This document shows, piece after piece, positions 51,382-59,702 of a stretch of 64,000 nucleotides of DNA. Position 1 is the first letter of the stretch. Every line of letters begins with the position of its first letter. The DNA is taken from contig CAMAUC010000005.1 of the NCBI GenBank assembly GCA_945861265.1, positions 33,959 through 97,958 on the forward strand, in the 5' to 3' direction. A program made the position numbers and the translations under genes. This DNA is from Rhizobium sp. Q54. GTDB taxonomy: Bacteria > Pseudomonadota > Alphaproteobacteria > Rhizobiales > Xanthobacteraceae. The notes beneath the pieces are model-generated. The model had not been told where the DNA came from. It made no database searches and was given only the letters and a program-made list of their open reading frames with translations.

Positions 51382-52266
51382 ATGCCTCTCATGCGAAGCC
51401 TGTCCGCACTGCTTTTCGCCTTTCTGTCCGCCGCCGCCCTCCCGGCCCAGGCGGCCGGCGATACGATCGCAATCGTCGCGGCGCAAAACTTCTACGGCGA
51501 TATCGCCCGCCAGATCGGCGGCGACCGGGTTTCGGTCGCCAGCATCATGTCCAATCCGGACCAGGACCCGCATCTGTTCGAGACCACGCCGGGCGTGGTG
51601 CGGCAGATCGCCGACGCGCGGATCGTCATCGTCAACGGCGCCAATTACGACCCATGGATGGACAAACTGATCGCCGCCGCGCCGCGCCCCGGCCGCATGG
51701 TCATCAGCGCGGCGCAGCTCGTGAACGCCAAGGCCGGCGACAACCCGCATCTGTGGTACGCCCCGGCCACGATGCCGGCGGTCGCCAAGGCGATTGCCAC
51801 CGCCCTCACCCAGGCCGACAGCGCCCACGCCGCCGACTATGCCGCCCGGCTCGGAAGGACATTGGCCGATCTCGACCGCATCCCGCAGCGCGTCGCACAG
51901 ATCAAAGCGAAGCATGCCGGCAAGCCGGTCACTGCGACCGAGCCTGTCTTCGGGCCGATGGCGGCCGCGCTCGGCCTGACCATGCGTAACCAGAAATTCC
52001 AGCTGGCGATGATGAATGATACCGAGCCGAGCGCACGCGACGTCGCTGCATTCGAGGACGACCTCAAGAACGGCAAAGTCAAGGCGCTGATCTACAACAA
52101 GCAGGTATCGGAGAAGCTGACCGAGCGCATGTTGGCGGTCGCCGCCAAGGCGAAGGTGCCGGTCGTTGGCGTGACCGAGACGCAGCCGGCCAATGTTCCG
52201 TTCGCTGACTGGATGCTCGGCGAACTCGACGCGCTCGACAAAGCGCTGACGGGACCGAATTCGTGA
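51382..52266 (+). CDS. znuA: Zinc ABC transporter periplasmic binding protein (ZnuA)
   Basis: 294 residues; start at 51382 or at the next ATG (51391). A signal peptide (LSALLFAFLSAAALPAQAA) precedes the cluster A-I binding fold. Metal His residues are His64 in DQDPHLFE and His123 in DNPHLWY; AVTATEPVFGPMA and YNKQVSEKLTERM follow. The His/Asp-rich loop common in ZnuA is absent, shifting metal capture elsewhere. It binds Zn2+ (or Mn2+ in close relatives) in the periplasm; Zn is favoured by the Zur box. The stop overlaps the znuC GTG by four bases. Confidence 0.9.
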   Translation: MPLMRSLSALLFAFLSAAALPAQAAGDTIAIVAAQNFYGDIARQIGGDRVSVASIMSNPDQDPHLFETTPGVVRQIADARIVIVNGANYDPWMDKLIAAAPRPGRMVISAAQLVNAKAGDNPHLWYAPATMPAVAKAIATALTQADSAHAADYAARLGRTLADLDRIPQRVAQIKAKHAGKPVTATEPVFGPMAAALGLTMRNQKFQLAMMNDTEPSARDVAAFEDDLKNGKVKALIYNKQVSEKLTERMLAVAAKAKVPVVGVTETQPANVPFADWMLGELDALDKALTGPNS

Positions 52267-53081
52267 GCGTCATCGAACTCGACCGCGCCACACTCCAGAT
52301 CGGCGGACGCGCGGTTCTCAAGGACATCAGCTTCGCCATCGCGCCCGGCGAATTCATCGGCGTGCTCGGTCCGAACGGCGCCGGCAAGACGACGTTGATG
52401 CGGTCGATCCTCGGCCTGCTGCCGCCGAGCGCCGGACACCTGACCGTGTTCGGTCATACGCCCCGATGCGGCGACGCCAGCATTGGCTATCTGCCGCAAC
52501 TGCGCACCGTGCTGCCGGATCTGCGTGTGCGCGGCCTCGATTACATCGCCAGCTCGATGCATGGCGAGCGCTGGGGCCTGCCTTCCCTGACTGCCGCCAA
52601 TCGCGCAAAAATCGAAGCCACGCTCGACGCGGTCGGCGCGCGCGATCTGGCGAACCGCGCGCTGTCCGACATGTCGGGCGGCGAACGGCAAAGGCTGTTG
52701 CTGGCGCAAGCCTTGATCGGCGATCCCAAACTGTTGCTGCTCGACGAACCCTTGATCAGCCTCGATGCAAGGCATCAGGAAGTTGTCATCGACTTCATCA
52801 AGACCGTGTGCCGCGAGCGCAAGATCACCGTGCTGTTCTCGGCGCACGAGCTCAACCAGCTTCTCGGCGCCATTGACCGCGTGCTTTATCTCGGCAACGG
52901 CCAGGCCGTGCTCGGCCGCGTCGACGATGTCGTCACCGCGCCGGTGCTGTCGCAGCTGTACGGCACCGAGATCGAAGTGCTGCGCGCCGGCGGTCACATT
53001 TTCGTCTTGTCGCGCGGCCGCGATGTCGAACGCGCCGACCACAATCATGATCACGGGCACGATCACGGACACGCGCACTGA
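52263..53081 (+). CDS. znuC: Zinc ABC transporter ATP-binding protein (ZnuC) with histidine-rich tail
   Basis: 272 residues from GTG 52263. Walker A GPNGAGKTT, signature MSGGERQRLLLAQAL, Walker B LLLLDEPLISLDARHQE and switch FSAHELNQLL. The C-terminus has an added NHDHGHDHGHAH tract not needed for ATP hydrolysis, which may buffer or sense zinc. Translation is coupled on both sides: GTGA overlap with znuA and TGATG overlap with znuB. Confidence 0.92.
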   Translation: MSVIELDRATLQIGGRAVLKDISFAIAPGEFIGVLGPNGAGKTTLMRSILGLLPPSAGHLTVFGHTPRCGDASIGYLPQLRTVLPDLRVRGLDYIASSMHGERWGLPSLTAANRAKIEATLDAVGARDLANRALSDMSGGERQRLLLAQALIGDPKLLLLDEPLISLDARHQEVVIDFIKTVCRERKITVLFSAHELNQLLGAIDRVLYLGNGQAVLGRVDDVVTAPVLSQLYGTEIEVLRAGGHIFVLSRGRDVERADHNHDHGHDHGHAH

Positions 53082-53884
53082 TGTTCCAATATGAATTCAT
53101 GACCAACGCCTTCGCCGCCGCCGGCATGGTCGCCGTGGTGTCGGGCATTGTCGGTTATTTTCTAGTGATGCGCGGGCAAACCTTCGCCGGCCACGCGCTG
53201 TCACATATTGGATTTGCCGGCGCGACCGGCGCCGGACTGATCGGGCTGGCGCCCTTATGGGGCCTGGTCGGTTTCACGCTGGCCGCCGGCATCGTCATGG
53301 GATTGCTGAGCGAACGCATCAGCAACCGCGACGTCGCGATCGGCGTGGTGCTGGCGCTGTCGCTCGGCTTCGGCCTGTTGTTTCTGCATTATTACACATC
53401 GTTCGCGACTCAGGCGACGGCCCTGTTGTTCGGCAATGTGCTGGCGGTCGATCACGCGATGATCGCAACTTTGGCCGCGCTCGGCGTTGTGACGCTCGTC
53501 GCTTTGGCGGCGATCATGCGGCCCTTGATCTTCGCCAGTCTGCAACCCGAACTGGCCGAAGCAAAAGGTGTGTCGCTGCGCTTCATCTCGACCGCATTTT
53601 TAGCCATCGTGGCGCTGGCGGTGTCGGCCTGCGCGCAGATTGTCGGCGTCCTGATGGTCTTCACCTTGATGGTCGGGCCGGCCGCCGCGGCGCAGCGCGT
53701 CACCACCGGGCTGTGGGCCGGCCTCATGCTATCGGCCGCGCTGGCGCTGGCCGAGGCCTGGCTCGGCATCGTCATTGCCTATCACACCGACTGGCCGGTC
53801 AGTTTTTGCATCGCCGTGCTGAGCGCTATCGCCTATTTCGCCGCACTGACTGTGCCGCACGCGCGACCGGCGCATGCGCATTGA
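53081..53884 (+). CDS. znuB: Zinc ABC transporter permease (ZnuB)
   Basis: 267 residues, about eight hydrophobic segments, ABC-3 permease family: AAAGMVAVVSGIVGYFLVMRGQTFAGHALSHIGFAGATGA near the N-terminus and TAFLAIVALAVSACAQIVGVLMVFTLMVGPAAAAQRVT near the C-terminus. It forms the inner-membrane channel for Zn2+. The start overlaps the znuC stop by one base. Followed by a strong terminator shared with the convergent TAXI gene. Confidence 0.93.
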   Translation: MFQYEFMTNAFAAAGMVAVVSGIVGYFLVMRGQTFAGHALSHIGFAGATGAGLIGLAPLWGLVGFTLAAGIVMGLLSERISNRDVAIGVVLALSLGFGLLFLHYYTSFATQATALLFGNVLAVDHAMIATLAALGVVTLVALAAIMRPLIFASLQPELAEAKGVSLRFISTAFLAIVALAVSACAQIVGVLMVFTLMVGPAAAAQRVTTGLWAGLMLSAALALAEAWLGIVIAYHTDWPVSFCIAVLSAIAYFAALTVPHARPAHAH

Positions 53885-53895
53885 TCGAAAGAAAA

Positions 53896-53924
53896 CGGCC
53901 CCGCCTGAGGCGGGGCCGCAATCT
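53896..53924. terminator. Bidirectional terminator between znuB and the TAXI gene
   Basis: CGGCCCCGCC-TGA-GGCGGGGCCG: a 10-bp stem with a 3-base loop. Plus-strand reading continues CAATCTTTG, minus-strand reading continues TTTTCTTTC, so the minus direction has the better T-run. Confidence 0.85.
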
Positions 53925-53956
53925 TTGTCATCTTCCGGACGCAGGCATAAGGCGTC

Positions 53957-54922
53957 CTAGAACTTGACGCCCTTTTCCGTGAAGTACTTGATTGCGCCCG
54001 GGTGCCACGGGATCGGCGAGTAGTCCTTCACCTGATTCGCGACTTCGAAGTTCCTGGCTTCACCGTGCACCGCGACGAGATCCGCCTTCTTGTCGATGAC
54101 GGTCTTGACGATGTCATAGGCCATCTGGTCGGGCATGTTGGCGTTGGAGACGAGAATGTTCCACACCACGGTGTTCACATTGTTCGCGGTCTGGCCCGGA
54201 TAGGTGCCAGCCTTGATGGTGCTCGACGCATAGAGATTGCCGTACTTCTCGTTCATCGCCTTGGCCAGATCGCCATGGTCAATCAGTTTGATCTTGACGC
54301 CGGGCGTGGCGCCGAGATCGGTGACCGCGGCGGTCGGCAGCCCGCCAACCCAGAAGAAGGCGTCGATCTTGCGATCCTTGATCGCATTGACGGACTCGGC
54401 GACGCCGAGACGCTCGCGCTTCATGTCCTTGTCCTTGTCGAGACCGGCGGCTTCGATGACGCGGAACGCCATCACTTCGGTGGCGCTGCCGCCAGAGCCG
54501 GTGGACACGCGCTTGCCCTTGAGATCGGCCATTTTTTCGATGCCGGTACCTTCGATGGTCACGACATGCATCTGATTCGGATAGAGCACCATCAAGGTGC
54601 GGACCGGCACCGGCGCACCCTTGAACTTGTCCTGGCCTTTTTCAGCGTCGAGCGCGGCGTCGACCATCGAGAAACCAAGTTCGCTGCGGCCTGCGCCGAT
54701 CAGCTTGAGATTGTCGACCGAGCCGCCGGTCACTTCGGCGGTCGCCTGCAGGCCTGGGATCGCCTTGGTCAGGACGTTGGCGAGACCGCCGCCGAGCGGA
54801 TAATAGACGCCGCCGGTGCCGCCGGTACCGATAGCGATCGTCTTTTGCTGCGCCTGCGCGGCGCCGAACAGCACCGCGACGGCCGCCGCCGCGCCCAGTG
54901 CAATCTTAAGTCCTCGCTTCAT
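53957..54922 (-). CDS. TAXI-family TRAP substrate-binding protein
   Basis: 321 residues from ATG 54922, preceded by GGAGGAGCGTACG; the frame extends five codons further without need. Signal peptide MKRGLKIALGAAAAVAVLFGAAQAQ. The TAXI family hallmark AIGTGGTGGVYYPLGGGLANVL follows, then GRSELGFSMVDAALDAEKG and STGSGGSATEVMAFRVIEA. It binds carboxylates or amino acids such as glutamate/2-oxoglutarate in relatives. The fused permease gene lies 24 bp upstream on the same strand. Confidence 0.93.
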   Translation of the reverse strand: MKRGLKIALGAAAAVAVLFGAAQAQQKTIAIGTGGTGGVYYPLGGGLANVLTKAIPGLQATAEVTGGSVDNLKLIGAGRSELGFSMVDAALDAEKGQDKFKGAPVPVRTLMVLYPNQMHVVTIEGTGIEKMADLKGKRVSTGSGGSATEVMAFRVIEAAGLDKDKDMKRERLGVAESVNAIKDRKIDAFFWVGGLPTAAVTDLGATPGVKIKLIDHGDLAKAMNEKYGNLYASSTIKAGTYPGQTANNVNTVVWNILVSNANMPDQMAYDIVKTVIDKKADLVAVHGEARNFEVANQVKDYSPIPWHPGAIKYFTEKGVKF

Positions 54923-54946
54923 CGTACGCTCCTCCATGTTTTGATT

Positions 54947-57157
54947 TTATCGACCGGCTGTTTTCAGCCCGGCTGGCACTGGACCTTTCCACTGCCAAAG
55001 CAGCAAGGCGAGCCCCAAGATTAGCCCGAAAGGCGCCGGATAGGGAATGTCCAATCCGGTCGCGGCTTCCATCAAGGCTTCGAGCAGGCTCGGGAACACC
55101 AATAGAAGCCCGGCAAGACCGAATAAAATTCGCTCGGTCAGCGAGGTGCGACGAATGGCCCAGCCCTGCGCCGAGGCCGACAGCGCGGCAAGACCCGCCG
55201 CCGTGATCGCTGTGATCAGGATGATGTCGTAGACCGAGCCGTCCTTCGGGATTTTCATCAGCAGGCCAAGGCCCTGCGGATCGAGCACGAAGACGAACGG
55301 CACCAGGAAGGCCGGCAGGGTGTATTTCCATGCCTGCAGCGTCGTCTTGTATGGATCGCCGCCGGTGATGGCGGCGGCCGCGAAGGGCGACAGCGCCGTC
55401 GGCGGCGAGACTTCCGACAGCACGGCGTAATAGAAGATGAACATGTGCGCGGCGTAGTCCGGCACGCCGAGCTTGGTCAGTGCCGGCGCGGCGATCACCG
55501 CGCAGATGATGTAGGACGCCGTCACCGGCACCGCGAGCCCGATGATCCAGACGATCAGGCCGGTATAGAGCGCGGTCAGCAACAGGCTGCCGCCGGCATA
55601 ATCGATGACGATCGAGGAGAACTTGAGCCCGAGCCCGGTCAGCGTCACCACGCCGACGATGATGCCAGCCGATGCGCAGGTGGTGGCGGCGCCAAGCGCG
55701 CTGATCGAACCGTCGGCCATCGCGGCGGTAAGCCGCTTCGACGACGGCACGACGCGCTGACCGGCTTCGGTCAGGCCGAACATCGCCAAACCCGCCAGCG
55801 ACAGCAGGACCAGAAGCGGAAAATAGGAATCGAACAATGCGGTGAATGCCGATTTGTCGAGACCCGGGATCATGTTTCCGAAGGCGGCGACGACACCGAC
55901 GAGCAGCAGCGGTATGAGCAGCTTGCGCGGCCCCAGCGCCGTCTCGGGCGCCAGCGCGCTCATGACGAAGGCCAGCATGGTGGAATAGAAAACCGAAAGC
56001 ATCGGCGAATAGCCGACCACCATGAAAATGATGACGGCGATCAGCGATACAAAGTGGAAGCCGTAGCGCCGCACCATCTGGCCGAGCGGCATCTCCTGTT
56101 TGAAGATGACCTCGCGCGCACCGAAGCGCGACGCGTCGAGTTCAACCATGAACAGCAGCGAGGCGTAATAAAGCAGCGTCGGAATGACCGCCATCCAGAT
56201 CACGTCGAGATAGCTGATCTTGAGAAATTCGGCGATCAGGAACGCCGCCGCGCCCAGCACCGGCGGCGAGATGATGGCGCCGAGACCGCCGGCCGCCAGC
56301 AGGCCGCCGGCGGCATTGGCCTCGAAGCCCGCCTTCTTGAGCATCGGCCACGACACCGTGCCGATCATCACCGTCGTGGCGACGCCCGAGCCGGACGGTC
56401 CGCCGAGCAGAAACGACGATGCCACCACCGCGCGGCCCGCGCTCGACGGCTTGTTGCCCATGACCGCGAGCGAGAAGTCGATGAAGAACTTGCCGGCGCC
56501 CGAATGCTGCAGGATGGCGCCGTAGATCGTGAACATGATGATCAAGGTCGCCGAGACATCGACGGCGACGCCGAAGATACCCTCGAGCGTGATGAACAGA
56601 TGCCCGATCAGACGCGGCAGGTCGTAAGGCCGGTGCGTCCAGGGCGGCGGCAGATAATCGCCGAGTAACGCATAGAGAATGAAAAGCACCGCGACGATCG
56701 GCATGATCGGTCCGGTGGTGCGGCGCGCTGCTTCCAGCACCAACACGATCAGCGCGATGCCGAGAATGACGTCCCACTTTTCCGGCACCGCGGCGCGGTC
56801 GGTAAAGTCGTCGCCGCCCCATAGCGCATAGACCATGATCGCGACGGCGAGCATGCCGGCAATGACGTCGAACCACTCGATGCGGTTGCGAAACCGGTTG
56901 GCCAGCGGGAACAGCAGGAAGCTCAGTACCAGCACGAAGCCGACATGCGTATAACGCAACGCCTGGGTGGGGATGATGTCGTAGGCGGCATAGAGATGGA
57001 ACAGGGTCATCGCAACAGCGAGGCCGGTGACGATGATGCCCGCCCATCCGGTAAGGCGGTTGCCGGCGCCCTCTTCCTGCTGGACGTATTCTTCCGCCTT
57101 GCGCAGGGCCTCTGCCGAAATCGCGGAATCAGAATCCTGTGTGACCTCGCTGGACAT
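54947..57157 (-). CDS. TRAP transporter fused 4TM/12TM permease (TAXI-associated)
   Basis: 736 residues with about 16 hydrophobic segments: an N-terminal four-helix DctQ-like part fused to a DctM-like domain. Blocks: FGVAVDVSATLIIMFTIYGAILQHSGAGKFFIDFSLAVMGNKPSSAGRAVVASSFLLGGPSGSGVATTVMIGTVSWPMLKKAGFEANAAGGLLAAGGLGAIISPPVLGAAAF. Such fusions pair with TAXI binding proteins. It is the first gene of a two-gene operon (permease - binding protein) transcribed leftward. Confidence 0.94.
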   Translation of the reverse strand: MSSEVTQDSDSAISAEALRKAEEYVQQEEGAGNRLTGWAGIIVTGLAVAMTLFHLYAAYDIIPTQALRYTHVGFVLVLSFLLFPLANRFRNRIEWFDVIAGMLAVAIMVYALWGGDDFTDRAAVPEKWDVILGIALIVLVLEAARRTTGPIMPIVAVLFILYALLGDYLPPPWTHRPYDLPRLIGHLFITLEGIFGVAVDVSATLIIMFTIYGAILQHSGAGKFFIDFSLAVMGNKPSSAGRAVVASSFLLGGPSGSGVATTVMIGTVSWPMLKKAGFEANAAGGLLAAGGLGAIISPPVLGAAAFLIAEFLKISYLDVIWMAVIPTLLYYASLLFMVELDASRFGAREVIFKQEMPLGQMVRRYGFHFVSLIAVIIFMVVGYSPMLSVFYSTMLAFVMSALAPETALGPRKLLIPLLLVGVVAAFGNMIPGLDKSAFTALFDSYFPLLVLLSLAGLAMFGLTEAGQRVVPSSKRLTAAMADGSISALGAATTCASAGIIVGVVTLTGLGLKFSSIVIDYAGGSLLLTALYTGLIVWIIGLAVPVTASYIICAVIAAPALTKLGVPDYAAHMFIFYYAVLSEVSPPTALSPFAAAAITGGDPYKTTLQAWKYTLPAFLVPFVFVLDPQGLGLLMKIPKDGSVYDIILITAITAAGLAALSASAQGWAIRRTSLTERILFGLAGLLLVFPSLLEALMEAATGLDIPYPAPFGLILGLALLLWQWKGPVPAGLKTAGR

Positions 57158-57314
57158 TGCCCCCCCGTAGCCGCCGTCGCGAAGCGACCGGCGGTCATTT
57201 TTGGTTTGCCGCTATCCGGCGTTATGGCCCGGGCCCCAGCCGCCGGACCCGTCTTCCGTGCCCGATTTTATCGCATTTGTCGACTGTATAGCGCGGGAAT
57301 GACCTCGGGACCGG

Positions 57315-58280
57315 ATGGGTGACGCCGTGAGTATCGTCGTGATAGGCAGGGGCATGAGCGAAGCCGCGAAAAGGGCGATCTGCGTCGGCGAAGCCACCAT
57401 CGAACTGGCGCGCGGCGGGGATGGCCGTTTTGCGCTGGCCAGCTCGGGCGACGCCTTCAACACCGCGATCTATCTGGCCCGCGCCGGACAGACCACCGCC
57501 TTCGCCACCGCGCTCGGCGACGATCCTTATTCCGATGCCATCGTCTCGCTCGCCGCCGCCGAAGGCATCGGCACCGATCTGATCACCCGCGTCGCCGGGC
57601 GTCTGCCGGCGTTGGCTCTGATCGACGCGAATTTGAAAGGCGAACGCCGCCAGCACGTCTGGCGTGACAGCGCGCCAGCACGCGACCTGTTCGAACTGCC
57701 GAACTGGAGCTTGACCGCGGCCGCGCTCACCGCGGCGCGACTGATCTATTTTTCCGGCATCACTTTGTCGCTCTATTCAAATGCGGGGCTCGGCCGCTTT
57801 CTGGCGGCGCTCGAACTCGCCCGCGCCGCCGGCGTGACGATCGCCTTCGACGGCAATTTCCGCGCCGATGGCTGGCACGGAGATATTTCGCGCGCGCGCG
57901 CCGTGTTCGCCGAGGCGCTCAAGCGCGTCGATATCGCGCTGCCGGCCTATGATGACGAGGCCGTGCTGTGGGGCGATCCGTCGCCGGCGGCGACGGTCGA
58001 GCGTCTGCGCGCCTTCGGCGTCAATGAGGTCGTTGTCAAGAACGGAGCAAACGGAGCGCTGGTCGACAGCGCCGGTTCGACCGAAATGGTGCCGGTGCCG
58101 GAAATCGTCACCCCGGTCGACGCGACCGCGGCCGGCGACGGATTCAACGCCGGCTATCTTGCGGCGCGCCTTGCCCGGCGCAGTCCTCTCGAAGCGGCGG
58201 CGGCGGCGCATCGGCTGGCCAGCCAGGTCATAAGGCATCGCGGCGCCATCGTGCCGCGCAGCGGCGCGGCCGTGCATTAA
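57315..58280 (+). CDS. PfkB-family sugar kinase (KdgK-like)
   Basis: 321 residues; the start at 57354 (MSEAAKRAICVGEATIELA) would be a better match to family length. PfkB signatures: SSGDAFNTAIYLARAGQTTAFATALGDDPYSDAI near the N-terminus and DATAAGDGFNAGYLAARL, with catalytic Asp in the GAGD-like motif, near the C-terminus. It resembles 2-keto-3-deoxygluconate kinase or related ketose kinases. The exact sugar cannot be told. It has no pathway neighbour, and starts divergently from the TRAP permease. Confidence 0.85.
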   Translation: MGDAVSIVVIGRGMSEAAKRAICVGEATIELARGGDGRFALASSGDAFNTAIYLARAGQTTAFATALGDDPYSDAIVSLAAAEGIGTDLITRVAGRLPALALIDANLKGERRQHVWRDSAPARDLFELPNWSLTAAALTAARLIYFSGITLSLYSNAGLGRFLAALELARAAGVTIAFDGNFRADGWHGDISRARAVFAEALKRVDIALPAYDDEAVLWGDPSPAATVERLRAFGVNEVVVKNGANGALVDSAGSTEMVPVPEIVTPVDATAAGDGFNAGYLAARLARRSPLEAAAAAHRLASQVIRHRGAIVPRSGAAVH

Positions 58281-58356
58281 TCCAGTCGACCGGTTTACTT
58301 ATCGTGGAATTTCAATAAATCTCCGCACGCGAAGCGATCGGGGCAGCAGGAGCAAT

Positions 58357-59100
58357 ATGCGAGGCAAATTCAAATCGATAAGCGTGGCCCGCAGACTGGT
58401 GATCGATCTGATGCACGCTTCCGTGCCGCTGGTCGTCGTCAGGCGGACGATGAAACTCGACCGGCTGGTGCAGGCCCGCAGCCGGCTCAAGGCCCGGCCC
58501 GGCTGGACGCCTATCGTCGCCAAGGCGTTCTGCATGGTCGCGTGCGAGGAGCCGGCGCTGCGAACTTTCTATCTCGGTTGGCCATGGCCACATTTTTATG
58601 AACTGCCGCGCAGCGTCGCCCTGGTCGCCATCATCCGCGACAGTTTCGATAAGGAAGTCCCGCTGTTCCTGAAGATCGGCCCAGCCGACGAGATGCCATT
58701 GGCCGAAATCGAAACAATCATCCAGCGGGGCAAGCACGCCCCGCTCGATCAGGTGCCGACGATCAGGCGTCTGTTCAAGATCATGCGCTTGCCTCTACCG
58801 CTGCGCCGGCTGGTATGGGCCTTTACGCTGAATATTGGCCGACAGCGCGCGAATCATTTCGGCACGATGGCCATCACTTCGATCGCCTCGCTTGGGTCTG
58901 AAACGGTCGTCGCCAATGCACCCGGGCCGAACCTGATTTCCTACGGCATGGTGCGCGCCGACCGCACCATGGAATTGTTGCTTCACTGGGATCATCGTAT
59001 TTACGATGGCATCGTCGCCGCGCGCATCTTGCAGAAGCTTGAAGACGTCTTGAACGGCGCGATTGCCGATGAGTTAGAAGCCAGCGCGACGCCGGTCTGA
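58357..59100 (+). CDS. Free-standing 2-oxoacid dehydrogenase E2-type acyltransferase domain
   Basis: 247 residues after a GCAGGAGCAAT ribosome site. The catalytic motif of E2 acyltransferases is present as His213-Arg-Ile-Tyr-Asp217-Gly (HWDHRIYDGIVAARIL). Other E2-fold blocks are FGTMAITSIASLGS and PRSVALVAIIRDSFDKEVPLFLKIG. There is no lipoyl domain and no E1/E3-binding domain, so it cannot be a PDH/OGDH core in the usual way. It probably uses another acyl donor (CoA thioester). Substrate unknown. A class B repeat follows it. Confidence 0.8.
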   Translation: MRGKFKSISVARRLVIDLMHASVPLVVVRRTMKLDRLVQARSRLKARPGWTPIVAKAFCMVACEEPALRTFYLGWPWPHFYELPRSVALVAIIRDSFDKEVPLFLKIGPADEMPLAEIETIIQRGKHAPLDQVPTIRRLFKIMRLPLPLRRLVWAFTLNIGRQRANHFGTMAITSIASLGSETVVANAPGPNLISYGMVRADRTMELLLHWDHRIYDGIVAARILQKLEDVLNGAIADELEASATPV

Positions 59101-59104
59101 CCGC

Positions 59105-59211
59105 CTAGAGCGTTTTCGAGCGAAGTGGATACCGGTTCGCGTAAAGAAAACGCGACAAATCAAAAAACGATAGCCCCGGCTTTGATTCCATCAAAGCCGG
59201 AAAGGCTCTAG
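59105..59211. repeat. Palindromic intergenic repeat, class B copy 2 (inverted)
   Basis: Inverted relative of 1760-1866, sharing the GCGTTTTC-GCGAA segment and the CCGGCTTTGA...TCAAAGCCGG hairpin. It starts CTAGAGC and ends GGCTCTAG. The right end supplies the minus-strand stop (CTA at 59208-59210) of the half-permease gene. Two copies in 64 kb in opposite orientations suggest a multicopy element. Confidence 0.85.
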
Positions 59212-59702
59212 GGTTTGCCGATTAATATTGCCAATGCCGCGGCGAGCAGCGGCAAAGGCAGGCAGACCAGCGCCCGTAGCCAGACAATGCGGGGCGGCAT
59301 CATCGGCACTTCGTACAGCACCAGACGGTGCACCGCATAAAGCGCCCAGGCAGTCGAATAGGCGATGACCTGCGGCGCGCCGGCGCCGCCTTTGAGCGCC
59401 GCGGCGCCGACGGCAAAGCCGACCACCGGCCCGCCCGGCGTCAACGCGCCGCCCAATGTTGCGAACAGCACGCCGGTCAATCCGGATTCGGGGCCAAGCC
59501 ATGGCGCGATCATCGCCTTCGGCAAGACTTCGGCGATATAGCCGGAGCCGATCACGCCGATGCCGATGCGCGGCAACAAATGCAGGAATTCAATGACGCC
59601 GGTGCGCAGACCGTCATGCAACAGAATGCGGCCGCGCAAGGCCGCGAGCAGCGCAAGCCCGCCGACAAGCAGCCATAACAGGATATCGATGGCGAGCGTC
59701 AT
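59208..59702 (-). CDS. Half-length permease-family protein (DUF318/ArsP-like), first paralogue
   Basis: 164 residues, about four hydrophobic segments. The conserved block LGGALTPGGPVVGFAVGAAALKGGAGAPQVIAYSTAWALYAVHRLVLYEVPM is also found, in divergent form, in the upstream neighbour (LPGGPLTAYPVAGAFLLAGADAGTVVAFIVSWTLIGYTRALVWELPFF). Both are half the length of a normal DUF318-type permease, so the pair may function as a heterodimer equal to one full permease. The stop triplet is in a class B repeat. The ATG overlaps the neighbour's stop (ATGA). Confidence 0.75.
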   Translation of the reverse strand: MTLAIDILLWLLVGGLALLAALRGRILLHDGLRTGVIEFLHLLPRIGIGVIGSGYIAEVLPKAMIAPWLGPESGLTGVLFATLGGALTPGGPVVGFAVGAAALKGGAGAPQVIAYSTAWALYAVHRLVLYEVPMMPPRIVWLRALVCLPLPLLAAALAILIGKP

